From: Euperipatoides rowelli
Lineage: Eukaryota; Onychophora; Udeonychophora; Euonychophora; Peripatopsidae
Reading direction: 5' to 3' (one strand)
NCBI GenBank assembly: GCA_003024985.2
Contig: PXIH01S0012277.1
DNA: 10,616 nt
The position numbers and the translations under genes are program-made. The notes under the pieces are model-generated. The model did no database searches, was not told where the DNA came from, and saw only the letters and a program-made list of their open reading frames with translations. Of the stretch, positions 1 through 7,175 are shown in pieces. Every line of letters begins with the position of its first letter. Positions within the stretch are counted from its first letter, which is position 1.

Positions 1-58
1 AATTTTTCTATTTGACAGAATAAACATCAATAATAATAATAATAATAATAATAATAAT
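1..58 (+). repeat. (AAT)10 microsatellite, possible LINE 3' tail
   Basis: Ten uninterrupted AAT units occupy 29-58. Just before them, at 19-27, is AATAAACAT. The same nonamer lies shortly before the AAT tail of the minus-strand LINE fragment (its copy is at 1554-1562). A 3' end of a related LINE entering from the left is therefore possible, but the shared stretch is short and low in complexity. Confidence 0.8.
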
Positions 59-261
59 TTCTGGGTATAACTAATGATATATCCAAATACCAAATAGAAG
101 AACTAAAATATCGTTAGTAGTTCAGACTACCATTTAAACTGAACTCTGGGTGAATGATATTTTTTTTCCCCAGTTTTTTGTAATGGTGGGCAGAAGTTTG
201 AAGATAATTTTCTCTGTCGCTTTAAAGATATGGTTTTAATTAATGGTGTCATTCTTTAAGG
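59..261. other. AT-rich intergenic DNA, no feature seen
   Basis: No coding signal, tRNA-like box or clear repeat is visible here. A run of eight T followed by CCCC lies near 161-172. Confidence 0.6.
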
Positions 262-891
262 TAGTGGTTCTCGACCCTAATCAGCCAAATGCTCCCTTTA
301 TGCCCCTTTTTATTAATTTTTTAATTCACTGCCACCATTATCTCCTACCTCGCCATTATGTCTTAGCAACCCCTAGTGTTCTACCTCTCCCTCACGTCCC
401 ACAGTATAATATAGTAGTTAATTTTATGCATCATATTATTAAATACGTTTAGCTTTATTAAATTATAAAATTTATAACATACATAAACTTGAAATTTACT
501 AATGATTGTTTTGCCCAATATTTGGATTTGAATCATTTTACAATGTAATATAATTGATTGATATTAAAATATAATTTAATAAAGAGTACATAACAGACAA
601 ATGAATTATTTTGTTTAGAATTGGTAATATTTACATAAACAATCAAATATTATTTAAACAATATGATCATAAATACAATGTATCAAAATATTTATCATAA
701 ACATAAACATAGCCTAATCATCATCATTAACAAACAGAATCATAATCATAATCAATCACAATTTTAGAACAAAATATTCTAGTTGTAATAAAAAAAAAAA
801 AATTTCCAACGGCCTCCTAAATACTGCCCTCTAACAATGCAATTGATCCATAGTGCCCCAAAATTTTTAAAATGCCTAGTTGAAAACACTA
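262..891 (+). mobile_element. candidate decayed hAT-like non-autonomous element
   Basis: The left edge reads TAGTGGTTCTCGACCC, close to the CAGTGGTTCTCAACC ends known from many hAT elements and their MITEs. About 630 bp on, the sequence GTTGAAAACACTA ends at 891; its reverse complement matches the left edge at about 12 of 15 positions. Inside the left end are C-rich words (CTCCCTTTATGCCCC), and inside the right end CTGCCCTC and TGCCCC. The middle is extremely AT-rich and non-coding, and the 69-codon frame at 243-452 has no recognisable product. The 8-bp flanks (254-261 and 892-899) agree at only 4 of 8 positions, so a target duplication is not demonstrated. Confidence 0.4.
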
Positions 892-910
892 TTTTACATA
901 AGTGATAAAA

Positions 911-1134
911 GATATATGAATATATGGACAGGGGTGCATGATAATAATACGCTAGGGAACTCATTGTAATAAATCTGAATTTGTTAATTTTAAAATGAGC
1001 CTATGCCTTTATTTTTTTAAGATATATGGCCTATATTTAGTGGCCTATACATTTTGATAAACATGTCCTTTTTATATAAATTAAAAAAAATATATGAATA
1101 TATGGAAAGGGGTGCAGAACAATCAGACATGCTA
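911..1134 (+). repeat. spaced direct repeat pair (~45 bp, ~180 bp apart)
   Basis: ATATATGAATATATGGACAG with GGGTGCA at 912-938 recurs with one substitution at 1090-1116. The similarity fades through GCTAG, seen at 951-955 and 1131-1135. The DNA between contains a shorter GGCCTATA repeat (1029 and 1042). The pair could be two units of a decayed tandem array or two copies of a short element. Confidence 0.6.
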
Positions 1135-1204
1135 GAATAAAGGCGTAAATCCTATCTGGAATAAGACGAAGTCATTTAATGTGCAGAAATACCACTGCTA
1201 AGAT

Positions 1205-1498
1205 TAGGAGTACCTAGAAAAGGGAACCAATAAGTGACAATTACAACGTTTTTAACATCTACACATCTATTTCAGTCATATATGCCAAATGGCCGGAAAT
1301 AGCTTAAAATTATCAAAATCGATCAAAAAATGATTATTTCACCTCTAGATTATCCTACACTACCAGGCTGATGTCTTAAATACGTAGTAGGAGTTACGGT
1401 TCAGGGTAAGAGTAAGGTTAGGACTGTAAATAATAAAATAAAGCTGCTATTCATTTACTAAATGTCACTTATTGGATCCTGGTTCTAGGATCTCGTCT
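1205..1498. mobile_element. MITE-like element with imperfect terminal inverted repeats
   Basis: The arm at 1213-1239 and the reverse complement of 1463-1489 match at 23 of 27 positions; both end inward with CCAATAAGTGACA. With small indels the similarity continues outward for some 10-20 bases (AGATTAGGAG against ATCTTAGACGAG). The roughly 290-bp unit has no coding frame. Near its right side, at 1393-1422, is a degenerate run of TTACGG/GGGTAAG/AAGGTTAGG words. The size and inverted arms fit a miniature inverted-repeat element; the superfamily and target duplication cannot be told. Confidence 0.5.
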
Positions 1499-1529
1499 AA
1501 GATTTTGGCTCTGTTATCAAAGGCAACCG

Positions 1530-1715
1530 CATTATTATTATTATTGAAGGTATATGTTTATTAAACAAACAAACAGCATACACAATGATTTTGCAAGAAT
1601 CCTGACCCTTATGAAGGATGTGGATTCAGGTGACATTCAAATTTAAAGTATGTTATTTTAGTTATATTACAAAAACAAAATGTAAAATTAACAAATAAAC
1701 AAATAAACTGATTCA
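1530..1715 (-). mobile_element. LINE 3' UTR with AAT microsatellite tail
   Basis: Downstream (minus-strand sense) of the RT stop codon, about 170 bp of non-coding DNA lead to AATAAACATATACCTTC followed by five AAT units at 1531-1545. A short-unit 3' tail instead of poly(A) is a known habit of several non-LTR clades such as CR1 and L2. I see no convincing target duplication between the bases left of 1530 and those right of 2156. Confidence 0.6.
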
Positions 1716-2156
1716 TTAGGTTATGAAGCTAAGGGATGGGAGAGGTTTTGAATCTTTTTGTTTTGATGCAAACCTGATGTAGCTTGTTTGCACCCCTTGT
1801 TTTAATTCCCGAAAAATCAAAGTTTGTCGTGGGGCAGTGCTTAGGATGTTGCAAAAAATTTNAGCAAACTTGATGGAAAGAGAAGTCCTTCTAACACTTA
1901 AATTTCCAAGATTTAGCCTAACTAGCGCACTGGGATAGTCAGTAAATTCCTTTCCCAGTATAATTTTTGTTACTCTGACCTGTATATTTTCCAGTTTATC
2001 TGCAAGATTCTTGGTTATTACCCCTCCCCACACCATGCAGCAATATTCCAATATTGGTCTAATATAAGTCTTATAGAGATGAACCAAGGCGTAAAAGCCG
2101 GATCCCACCTTTCTCATTTTATAAATTATAAAAAATCTTTTCGAGGCCTTTAAAAT
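1716..2156 (-). pseudogene. 5'-truncated non-LTR retrotransposon, C-terminal end of reverse transcriptase ORF
   Basis: This is the last ~146 codons of a LINE ORF2-type polyprotein, which would copy the element RNA at the nicked target. It starts inside the RT domain: an open frame from 2156 reads ILKASKRFFIIYKMRKVG, the segment just before the thumb region. It continues with HLYKTYIRPILEYCCMVWGG and LENIQVRVTKIILG, then YPSALVRLNLGNLSVRR, the usual order at the RT C-terminus of CR1/Jockey/L2-like elements, ending in a lysine-rich tail and a stop at 1716-1718. A stop (TAG, 2157-2159) and loss of similarity mark the 5' truncation point; the Met at 2117 is internal. Palm, YxDD and endonuclease parts are missing, so it cannot be active. 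One residue is unreadable because of the n at 1862. Clade assignment is uncertain. Confidence 0.85.
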
Positions 2157-2159
2157 CTA

Positions 2160-2260
2160 GACAACTCTGCTGATGAGGTTGAACTTAAAGAGGTTCAATG
2201 TTGCGGTTAGAACTGCACAGTAAAATGCTAGTGTAGACCCAGCCTAAGGTAATAATAAAA
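2160..2260 (-). other. possible terminus of an unidentified transposon
   Basis: Read on the minus strand from about 2249, the sequence CTTAGGCTGGGTCTACACTAG, with moderate GC content in AT-rich surroundings, looks like the end of a DNA transposon carrying a GGTCTACAC-type terminus. The adjoining stretch holds two GAGGTT(G/C)AA words at 2176 and 2191. No matching opposite end was found in the window. Confidence 0.2.
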
Positions 2261-3120
2261 AATAAAAAAACGGACATCCAAAGTTCCAACTAGTGTGAAA
2301 TCGTATTCAATGAATAAAAAAATATTTTCCTACAACTTGAAATAAAGTTTAAATGTAAAATTCTTAAGCCAGCCGATTTTTTCCTTTTTTTTTTTTTTAA
2401 TAAATTTGTTTAGTCAAAAGTATAAGAATTTTATTTTGCTACACATTGAAAGCTTTGATTTAAATATAATTCCTATTAATAAAAAGACAATGAAGTAAGT
2501 TTTAATTGGATAAACTTTGAAATATTAATTAACATCTAAAAATTCCTCGAATTTATCCTAGTTAATTAAACGGAAAGACATAAACAAAGTTTCTCATATC
2601 ATAATTACATCTTGAATAAACATTATTGGATAATGAATATTCTGAAATACTGTAGTTATTTAAATTAGATTTAGTGTTGGTTTTAATAGAGTAAAATATG
2701 ACTTGAACCCTTTTTTTTTTGTTTTACATGTTCTGTATAGGCCACTAGAAACCTAATCTATTATTTTTTTTTTCAGTCGTTTGACTCAAATAAATGAACC
2801 CATGAACAATAGGCCTACTCATGTTTAGTAACCTATTAAGGGGTACCAAGATAGTGAATGTATTATGATGATCTTCGGGTAAAATTTCCTGAATACTGCA
2901 AAGTTTGCCAGCTATCGAAGCCTGGGGGGGGGGGAGAGAGAGGTTACCACACAAAGTGAATGAAAAAAAAAACTAGAACTCAGCTGTTGATTTAAACATG
3001 TTTGTTCCAATAGAAGGAAATAATGAACAAATAAATGAGGAGTCAGTAATCATCTGCACAAATAATGTAAAAGAAAGCAAACGGGGCAAACATCACTAAA
3101 GTGTCGTATCTCCGACTTAG
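2261..3120. other. AT-rich non-coding stretch
   Basis: No gene seen. It contains a T11-type run near 2388-2398, further T runs near 2711 and 2763, and the G11/GA tract listed separately. The 69-codon minus frame at 2745-2954 crosses the G-tract and has no recognisable motif. Confidence 0.6.
2924..2942 (+). repeat. G11 run followed by (AG)n
   Basis: Eleven consecutive G (2924-2934) are followed by AGAGAGAG. The run is a simple repeat prone to length variation and sequencing error. Confidence 0.85.
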
Positions 3121-3812
3121 CATTGAACAACGGCCCAAAAACAGCCAATCATAGGTCAACTTGCATTCTATCTGCAGTATATCGTGTTATTTTAATTATT
3201 ACTTATTTCTTAATATTATGCTTTAATATTAATGTTGGACTTCGGGGCAGCGTACAGTTAAGGTTAGAAAACGTCTACTATGCTGGAGAAAAAGTTGGGT
3301 CCGAGATCCAGTTAATTGGAAATGTCACCCCAGCCACAGAAATAAAATAGCAAAATAAAATGTGGACTCTCTGGAATGACACATATCTTACCCAATGAGC
3401 AAGTTACGCTCTTAAATAATAAGAATGCAACCCACGTGCAAATACAAAACATGAATAAATAATACATGAATAAATTTGCATTGATTCATACATGCAAGGA
3501 AGAAGATTATTTTATGCACTGTTTACCCGCTCATAATTGACCAAATTATGTTAACACGTCATTTACTATTAAAGATAGAAAAGCTGTTATTGAAATAAAC
3601 GATGCATAAACAGAAAACTATTCCGTGAATGCAAGAACCAAGACAACAAACAATAATTTTAAAAATAAAAGTATTCATTACAGAAATTATAAAACAATTA
3701 GCCATTTTCCTAAGAATAGTAATCCTATAGTTATTTCCAAAAACTACTTGAAATTTAAATCTCTTATTGGCATTGTATGGGTTTATGGCAGATCAAGTAC
3801 AATTATATGTAC
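3121..3812. other. non-coding stretch, no supported gene
   Basis: A 75-codon plus frame at 3123-3350 has a hydrophobic run and ends before AATAAA, but shows no family motif, and its codon content is what AT-rich DNA gives by chance. ACATGAATAAAT is repeated at 3449-3460 and 3464-3475. Nothing else stands out. Confidence 0.5.
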
Positions 3813-3830
3813 TGTGTGTGTGTGTGTGTG
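3813..3830 (+). repeat. (TG)9 microsatellite
   Basis: Nine uninterrupted TG units, preceded by the small palindrome GTACAATTATATGTAC. Confidence 0.9.
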
Positions 3831-4127
3831 TAAGTTGAGGACATATTTGAAACAGCTCTTAATCCATTGCTTATACATTTATACTTTACTAGTAAGAGCC
3901 ATGAACCATGGTCAGATTTATACATGAAGCAGGGCCGCCTATCCATATTTATTAATTTTTCTGTCTCTTTCATTAACCCATTCTCTGTGAAGTGACAGCA
4001 CTATCACTATAAATAAATAAAAATACTCACTAGAACCTGCTAGATATAAATAATAAAATTTCTAATATCAAGTTTTACCATTAAGAATCTTCACCACATG
4101 CTCAACAATTAAAATACATCAACTCAC
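3831..4127. other. non-coding stretch, no supported gene
   Basis: AT-rich with no coding signal. CAGGGCCGCC near 3931 resembles the outermost bases of some hAT ends, but no partner end is present. Confidence 0.5.
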
Positions 4128-4188
4128 CATCTGAGAGCAGAACAATGCCGACGATAGATTTGAAGACATCAGACCTTTTAAGTCAGAA
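4128..4188 (-). other. exon-like patch with good splice donor (speculative)
   Basis: On the minus strand a less AT-rich segment ends in CTCAGATG followed directly by GTGAGTTGATG, a strong donor match with GT at 4126-4127. Upstream, possible acceptor AGs follow CATTT (exon from 4188) or TTAAAA (exon from 4174). From the second acceptor one frame reads SDVFKSIVGIVLLSDG. I recognise no gene, the pyrimidine tract is poor, and no partner exon is seen. Confidence 0.15.
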
Positions 4189-4461
4189 CTAAATGATGGT
4201 TTCTTGTAATATTTAATTTCATAATTTTAATTTAAAAACATAGTACACTCATTATTTTTTTAAATACAGTTAGGCTAAACAAAATATAAATTGTTAGGAG
4301 TATAATTAAATGATTTTAAACAAAGGAATGCTCTGAAATAACAGTGTTACATAACATAACACTACTATTTTTTGGTGGGGGTTTAGTTGGTGTTGAGACT
4401 GTTGGATTAATGTAATTAAAAACTTTTCAGGATTAAAACAATGATACAATGCAAGATTTAC

Positions 4462-4477
4462 AAAAAAAAAAAAAAAA
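4462..4477 (+). repeat. A16 homopolymer
   Basis: Sixteen consecutive A sit directly next to the left arm of the hairpin at 4478-4525. Confidence 0.9.
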
Positions 4478-4525
4478 TGGCAAGCCAGAAACACCAAAAT
4501 AATTGTTGGTGTTTCTGGCTTGGCA
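4478..4525. repeat. nearly perfect 20-bp-arm inverted repeat (hairpin)
   Basis: TGGCAAGCCAGAAACACCAA at 4478-4497 is matched by TTGGTGTTTCTGGCTTGGCA at 4506-4525, with 19 of 20 pairs and an 8-nt loop (AATAATTG). Pairing stops abruptly at both outer ends, where the left flank is the A16 run. The near identity suggests a recent inverted duplication or a selected hairpin; the stem is shorter than usual for a pre-miRNA. Confidence 0.85.
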
Positions 4526-5033
4526 TAATTTGAACAAAAATTACTTTAATAATGTAATATTAGAAGAATAATTTTCATGTGAATCAGTGGTGATATTAAA
4601 AATATTTAATAATAACGGAGTCATTCGCATGCGTGACCGAAGACAGTCGTTTTAATTTTATGATACATTATATACTTAAAATTTTATTTAATTTTTAATT
4701 AATTTTTTTTTTGTCTAAAAGTTTACATAATTTTAGAAATGATTTTGAATCTCTATTGATACAGCCAAATTTATTTATTTTCTTTTATGTTTATAAAAAA
4801 AAATACTAATAACGTTACACCAATACCTATGTTTTAATCAATTTTTGGATTTTTGATTGTTGTTAAAGTTCATTCCAATTATGATCTTCATTATGGATGT
4901 TTATAATTTCATTGAAGATAATAATATTATTGCAAGATTTAAAAGTTATATATTCATTCTCAAAAAGGCAGCAGAAATTTAAAGTGAAAATGCTTTTGTT
5001 TTTGCGATTAATACAACAGGAAAATTAATCAAA
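4526..5033. other. AT-rich non-coding stretch
   Basis: No gene seen. It includes TCATTCGCATGCGTGA at 4621-4636, which contains the palindrome CGCATGCG, and several T/A runs. Confidence 0.6.
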
Positions 5034-5087
5034 ATGGACGAACTGTTGTTGATGGACAAATTTGATGAATACTTATACTACAAATAA
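5034..5087 (+). other. 17-codon ORF or possible last-exon fragment (speculative)
   Basis: ATG at 5034 with an AAA-rich lead opens MDELLLMDKFDEYLYYK and a TAA at 5085-5087. The acidic, non-repetitive composition is unlike the surrounding frames. ACAACAG just upstream could be a splice acceptor, making this the tail of a larger gene. No family is recognised; chance is a real alternative. Confidence 0.15.
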
Positions 5088-5394
5088 GCCCGTTACACTG
5101 GCATCAACCATTTTTTTTGTTTAAAGCCTTTTTATGTAAGAGAAAACACCTAAAAAGTTTCTAAAAATAGTTTTTTTATATATATATATCGCAGTGATCT
5201 AAGAGAGAGAACAAAAGTTTTGTATAAATAAGCCAGGTAAATGGTGCTGTTACTGGCTTCAGAACACGCTAGCCAATTAGTATATAGGATAGGTTTATTT
5301 ATTAAAAGAAAATTTACATATATAGTTAAACCCTTCCAGTCTGAAAGTCCGCTCAGTCCGAACACAAAAATAAAATAAAATAAAAATCTTTTTG
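5088..5394. other. AT-rich non-coding stretch with (TA)n
   Basis: A TA dinucleotide run occupies 5177-5189, and AGAGAGAG lies shortly after it, near 5202. Two overlapping 71- and 75-codon minus frames here have no recognisable content. Confidence 0.6.
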
Positions 5395-5416
5395 ATAGTC
5401 AAATTTGCTGAAGGAC

Positions 5417-5474
5417 AATGGTAGGTCTGAGACCCAGATGCTATTACTCTAGTCTGGATTTCAGACTTACCATT
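5417..5474. repeat. imperfect 22-bp hairpin, pre-miRNA-like
   Basis: AATGGTAGGTCTGAGACCCAGA at 5417-5438 pairs with 5453-5474, whose reverse complement is AATGGTAAGTCTGAAATCCAGA: three mismatches in 22, with a 14-nt loop. Weak pairing may continue outward through CAAATTTG on the left and CAAATAAATTT on the right, giving a hairpin of about 85-95 nt. I do not recognise a known miRNA in either arm. A small foldback element is the alternative. Confidence 0.6.
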
Positions 5475-5637
5475 TAGATGATCAAATAAATTTTTTAATG
5501 GATTATATGTACAATCTAACAACTCGGAATTCCGAACAGGGCTTTGTCGAGATTAATTCGGATTAGATGGATTTTACATTATTAAATAGAGTGATTCTAA
5601 CAAAATTTGTGTGTTTAAATGCAAGATATGGGAAATT

Positions 5638-5655
5638 AAAGGTAATAAGATTTTT
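5638..5655 (+). repeat. SINE target-site duplication, left copy
   Basis: AAAGGTAATAAGATTTTT is identical to 5937-5954, flanking the SINE. Confidence 0.8.
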
Positions 5656-5858
5656 TTCTTAAAAATAAATTTCCTCTCCAAGAGGAGAAGAAATGTATTT
5701 TTTTGGTTAATTAAATTGAAATTAAATTGAATATATATATTATCTGATTGAAACACTAAATCACAGGTTCCTTGATGTTACAAGGGCAGCGTACTTGGAA
5801 AAACCCAGGCGAGCTGTTAAAGCTAGGGAAAAAACTGTTCCTTAACTGCCCAAACCGA

Positions 5859-5868
5859 GGCGCGAACC
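5859..5868 (-). promoter_or_regulatory. pol III B box of the SINE
   Basis: GGTTCGCGCC on the minus strand against the consensus GGTTCGANNCC; the invariant GGTTCG and closing CC are kept. Confidence 0.75.
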
Positions 5869-5913
5869 TGTACACCTCAGCATATGCCTTCGATTCATCA
5901 AGCAGAAGTGAAT

Positions 5914-5924
5914 CCGCTCGACCA
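5914..5924 (-). promoter_or_regulatory. pol III A box of the SINE
   Basis: TGGTCGAGCGG on the minus strand fits the tRNA A-box consensus TRGYNNARYNGG closely. Confidence 0.75.
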
Positions 5925-5936
5925 CGGAACCGAGAC

Positions 5937-5954
5937 AAAGGTAATAAGATTTTT
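5937..5954 (+). repeat. SINE target-site duplication, right copy
   Basis: Identical over 18 bases to 5638-5655. It adjoins the 5' end of the minus-strand SINE. Confidence 0.8.
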
Positions 5955-6216
5955 ATTTATCTGATTGTGATAATGATTTTATTAATTATACTTTGATTAT
6001 ACTAAATGATTTTCCTCTGATCTTTCTTGAGGAATTTGTAATAAATTGTTTAAAAATTTTTGGCCAAGTTAAAAGTATTAAAAATTAAAAAAAAAAAAAA
6101 AAAATCAATGAAAACAAAATTTAGGCTATACGATTTGTCACCTATTATTGTATAGTGATAAATAAATTCAAGATATCCTGCAATACCCTGTAAGCATATT
6201 TCTTGGTTGAAGGTAA

Positions 6217-6360
6217 AAGACTGAAAAATTGTGTTTCAGATGCAAAGACTTTGATCACTTTGTCAAGCATTGTGATAAAGTATGGTGTGATCGATGTTTG
6301 ACTTTTAGCATCATGACTTTTAGCATCAATATTAATGTACTATTAATACTTCCTTTTTAA
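6217..6360 (+). pseudogene. CCHC zinc-knuckle remnant of a retroelement ORF1/gag-type protein
   Basis: A frame open between stops (TAA at 6214-6216 and at 6358-6360) begins with TKEKL and then has a textbook CX2CX4HX4C knuckle: CFRCKDFDHFVKHC at 6232-6273. A second cysteine pair follows, WCDRC at 6283-6297. Such knuckles bind nucleic acid and are typical of LINE ORF1 and gag proteins, where CFRC...H...C is followed by further cysteines. The frame is too short for a whole protein. It also carries an in-frame 15-bp tandem duplication (6300-6329), giving TFSIMTFSIN. Downstream AT-rich frames, such as one with ILKLVIDKESVDNIFVNSEK near 6401-6460, may be more of the same decayed ORF. A cellular CCHC gene cannot be excluded. 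Confidence 0.5.
6300..6329 (+). repeat. 15-bp tandem duplication
   Basis: GACTTTTAGCATCAT is followed directly by GACTTTTAGCATCAA, 14 of 15 identical. It preserves the reading frame of the knuckle remnant. Confidence 0.85.
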
Positions 6361-6998
6361 TATTGGACTTCAAGGACACATAAAATATAATTTTGTCTAG
6401 AATCTTAAAATTGGTAATTGACAAGGAATCTGTAGATAATATATTTGTAAATTCTGAAAAAAATACCGTTAACGATAAATTATAATCATCATGAATCTTT
6501 TAATAATGATGCCTCTATGCATGATAAATTTTCTAATATTCTTTAGAGAAAAAAATATGCAGAAAAGAAGTTTTGTTGGAGAATTATACTCTAATCATCC
6601 AATTGTCCCAAACATTAAAAAAAAAAAAAACTCAATCTGGCGATACTCAAATTCAAAATGCAATGCAAATCACTTTTATCTATGGAAAATGTCAAATCAA
6701 TCCTATTAATATAAAATTAATACCATCAGGATTTATTCTCTTAGCCTAATGCCCAGGACCTGAACAGTCCTATTAAAAAATCATTAATCTCAAAGCTTAT
6801 TCTAAAGGACAATTTTTATTTATTTATTCCAGGAAACTAAGTTAAAAAAATTCTGCCCACCTGCTTTGGACACTCTAAATAACCATTATTGGATATTTGA
6901 ATCCAATAATAAGAAACTCTGTAAAGGTTTAATGGTACTAATTAAAAAGGATTACTGTTTTATTTAATCCCAAAATTATCTTTGCTTCAACTAGAATA
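6361..6998. other. no intact gene; possible continuation of retroelement remnant
   Basis: The 72-codon plus frame at 6491-6709 runs through an A13-type tract and has no recognised domain. Another frame over 6477-6546 reads YNHHESFNNDASMHDKFSN and is compositionally protein-like but short. A perfect 10-bp inverted repeat with a 6-nt loop (ATTATTGGAT/ATCCAATAAT) lies at 6885-6910. Confidence 0.4.
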
Positions 6999-6999
6999 T

Positions 7000-7160
7000 T
7001 AATTCACAAGCCTGCGATGGTTGTGTTTTTTAACTTTTGTTAAATGATTCTTAAGTATTTTTTAGCGCTGAATCCGAAAATGACCATTTTTTCCCATCAC
7101 GTCAAGATTTTTTGCAAATCGCAAATTTTGTAATTGTTAAAAAGTCGAAAATTGCGAAAA
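7000..7160 (+). repeat. left terminal inverted repeat
   Basis: Sixteen terminal bases match the right end exactly. After a gap of about 10 nt, similarity resumes at TTTTTTAACTTTTG and continues through TATTTTTTA, CATCACGTC, GCAAATCGCAAATTTT and TTGTTAAAAAGT. About 17 mismatches by eye over some 150 aligned positions. Confidence 0.85.
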
Positions 7161-7168
7161 CCTGATAC

Positions 7169-7175
7169 TATAAAA
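7169..7175 (+). promoter_or_regulatory. possible TATA box of the transposon gene
   Basis: TATAAAA lies just inside the left inverted repeat, about 205 bp before the first recognisable Met codon. Such words are common in AT-rich DNA, so only its position supports it. Confidence 0.25.

Larger units (their letters stand above)
5656..5936 (-). mobile_element. tRNA-derived SINE
   Basis: This 281-bp insert reads on the minus strand and is bounded by exact 18-bp direct repeats. Its head, starting at 5936, carries an RNA polymerase III A box TGGTCGAGCGG (5914-5924) and, 45 nt further, a B box GGTTCGCGCC (5859-5868), as in a tRNA. Between them GATTCA...TGAATC (5892-5914) forms an anticodon-arm-like 6-bp stem with an 11-nt loop; the long gap to the B box recalls Ser/Leu tRNAs with a variable arm. 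A tRNA-unrelated body follows. The 3' end has a small hairpin (TCCTCT-CCA-AGAGGA, 5672-5686) and an A-rich tail of AAGAAAAAAA type next to the target duplication. It was presumably mobilised by a partner LINE. The 60- and 74-codon frames over this area are shadows. Confidence 0.85.

Noticed and set aside
1393-1422. Interstitial telomere tract
   Set aside because: Only degenerate TTAGG-like words, no two intact consecutive units.
3123-3350. 75-codon plus-strand frame with a hydrophobic segment
   Set aside because: No family motif, no support for start or splice sites, and length within chance for this composition.
3931-3941. hAT end suggested by CAGGGCCGCC
   Set aside because: Ten bases only, no partner end and no duplication in the window.
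5325-5570. pogo-like element suggested by AGTCCGAACA, TTCCGAACAGGG and AATTCGGATTAG words
   Set aside because: The similar words are in direct rather than inverted order and the two edges do not pair; not enough to call an element.
5866-5936. A genuine tRNA gene on the minus strand
   Set aside because: A and B boxes are present, but the acceptor and T stems do not pair properly, and the unit continues into a body with tail and target duplication, so it is a SINE head.
5756-5996. 60- and 74-codon frames on both strands
   Set aside because: They cover the tRNA-derived SINE and reflect its GC-richer body, not protein coding.
6885-6910. Perfect 10-bp inverted repeat resembling a bacterial terminator
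   Set aside because: AT-only-type stem with no U-tract logic in a eukaryotic setting; such repeats are expected in DNA this AT-rich.
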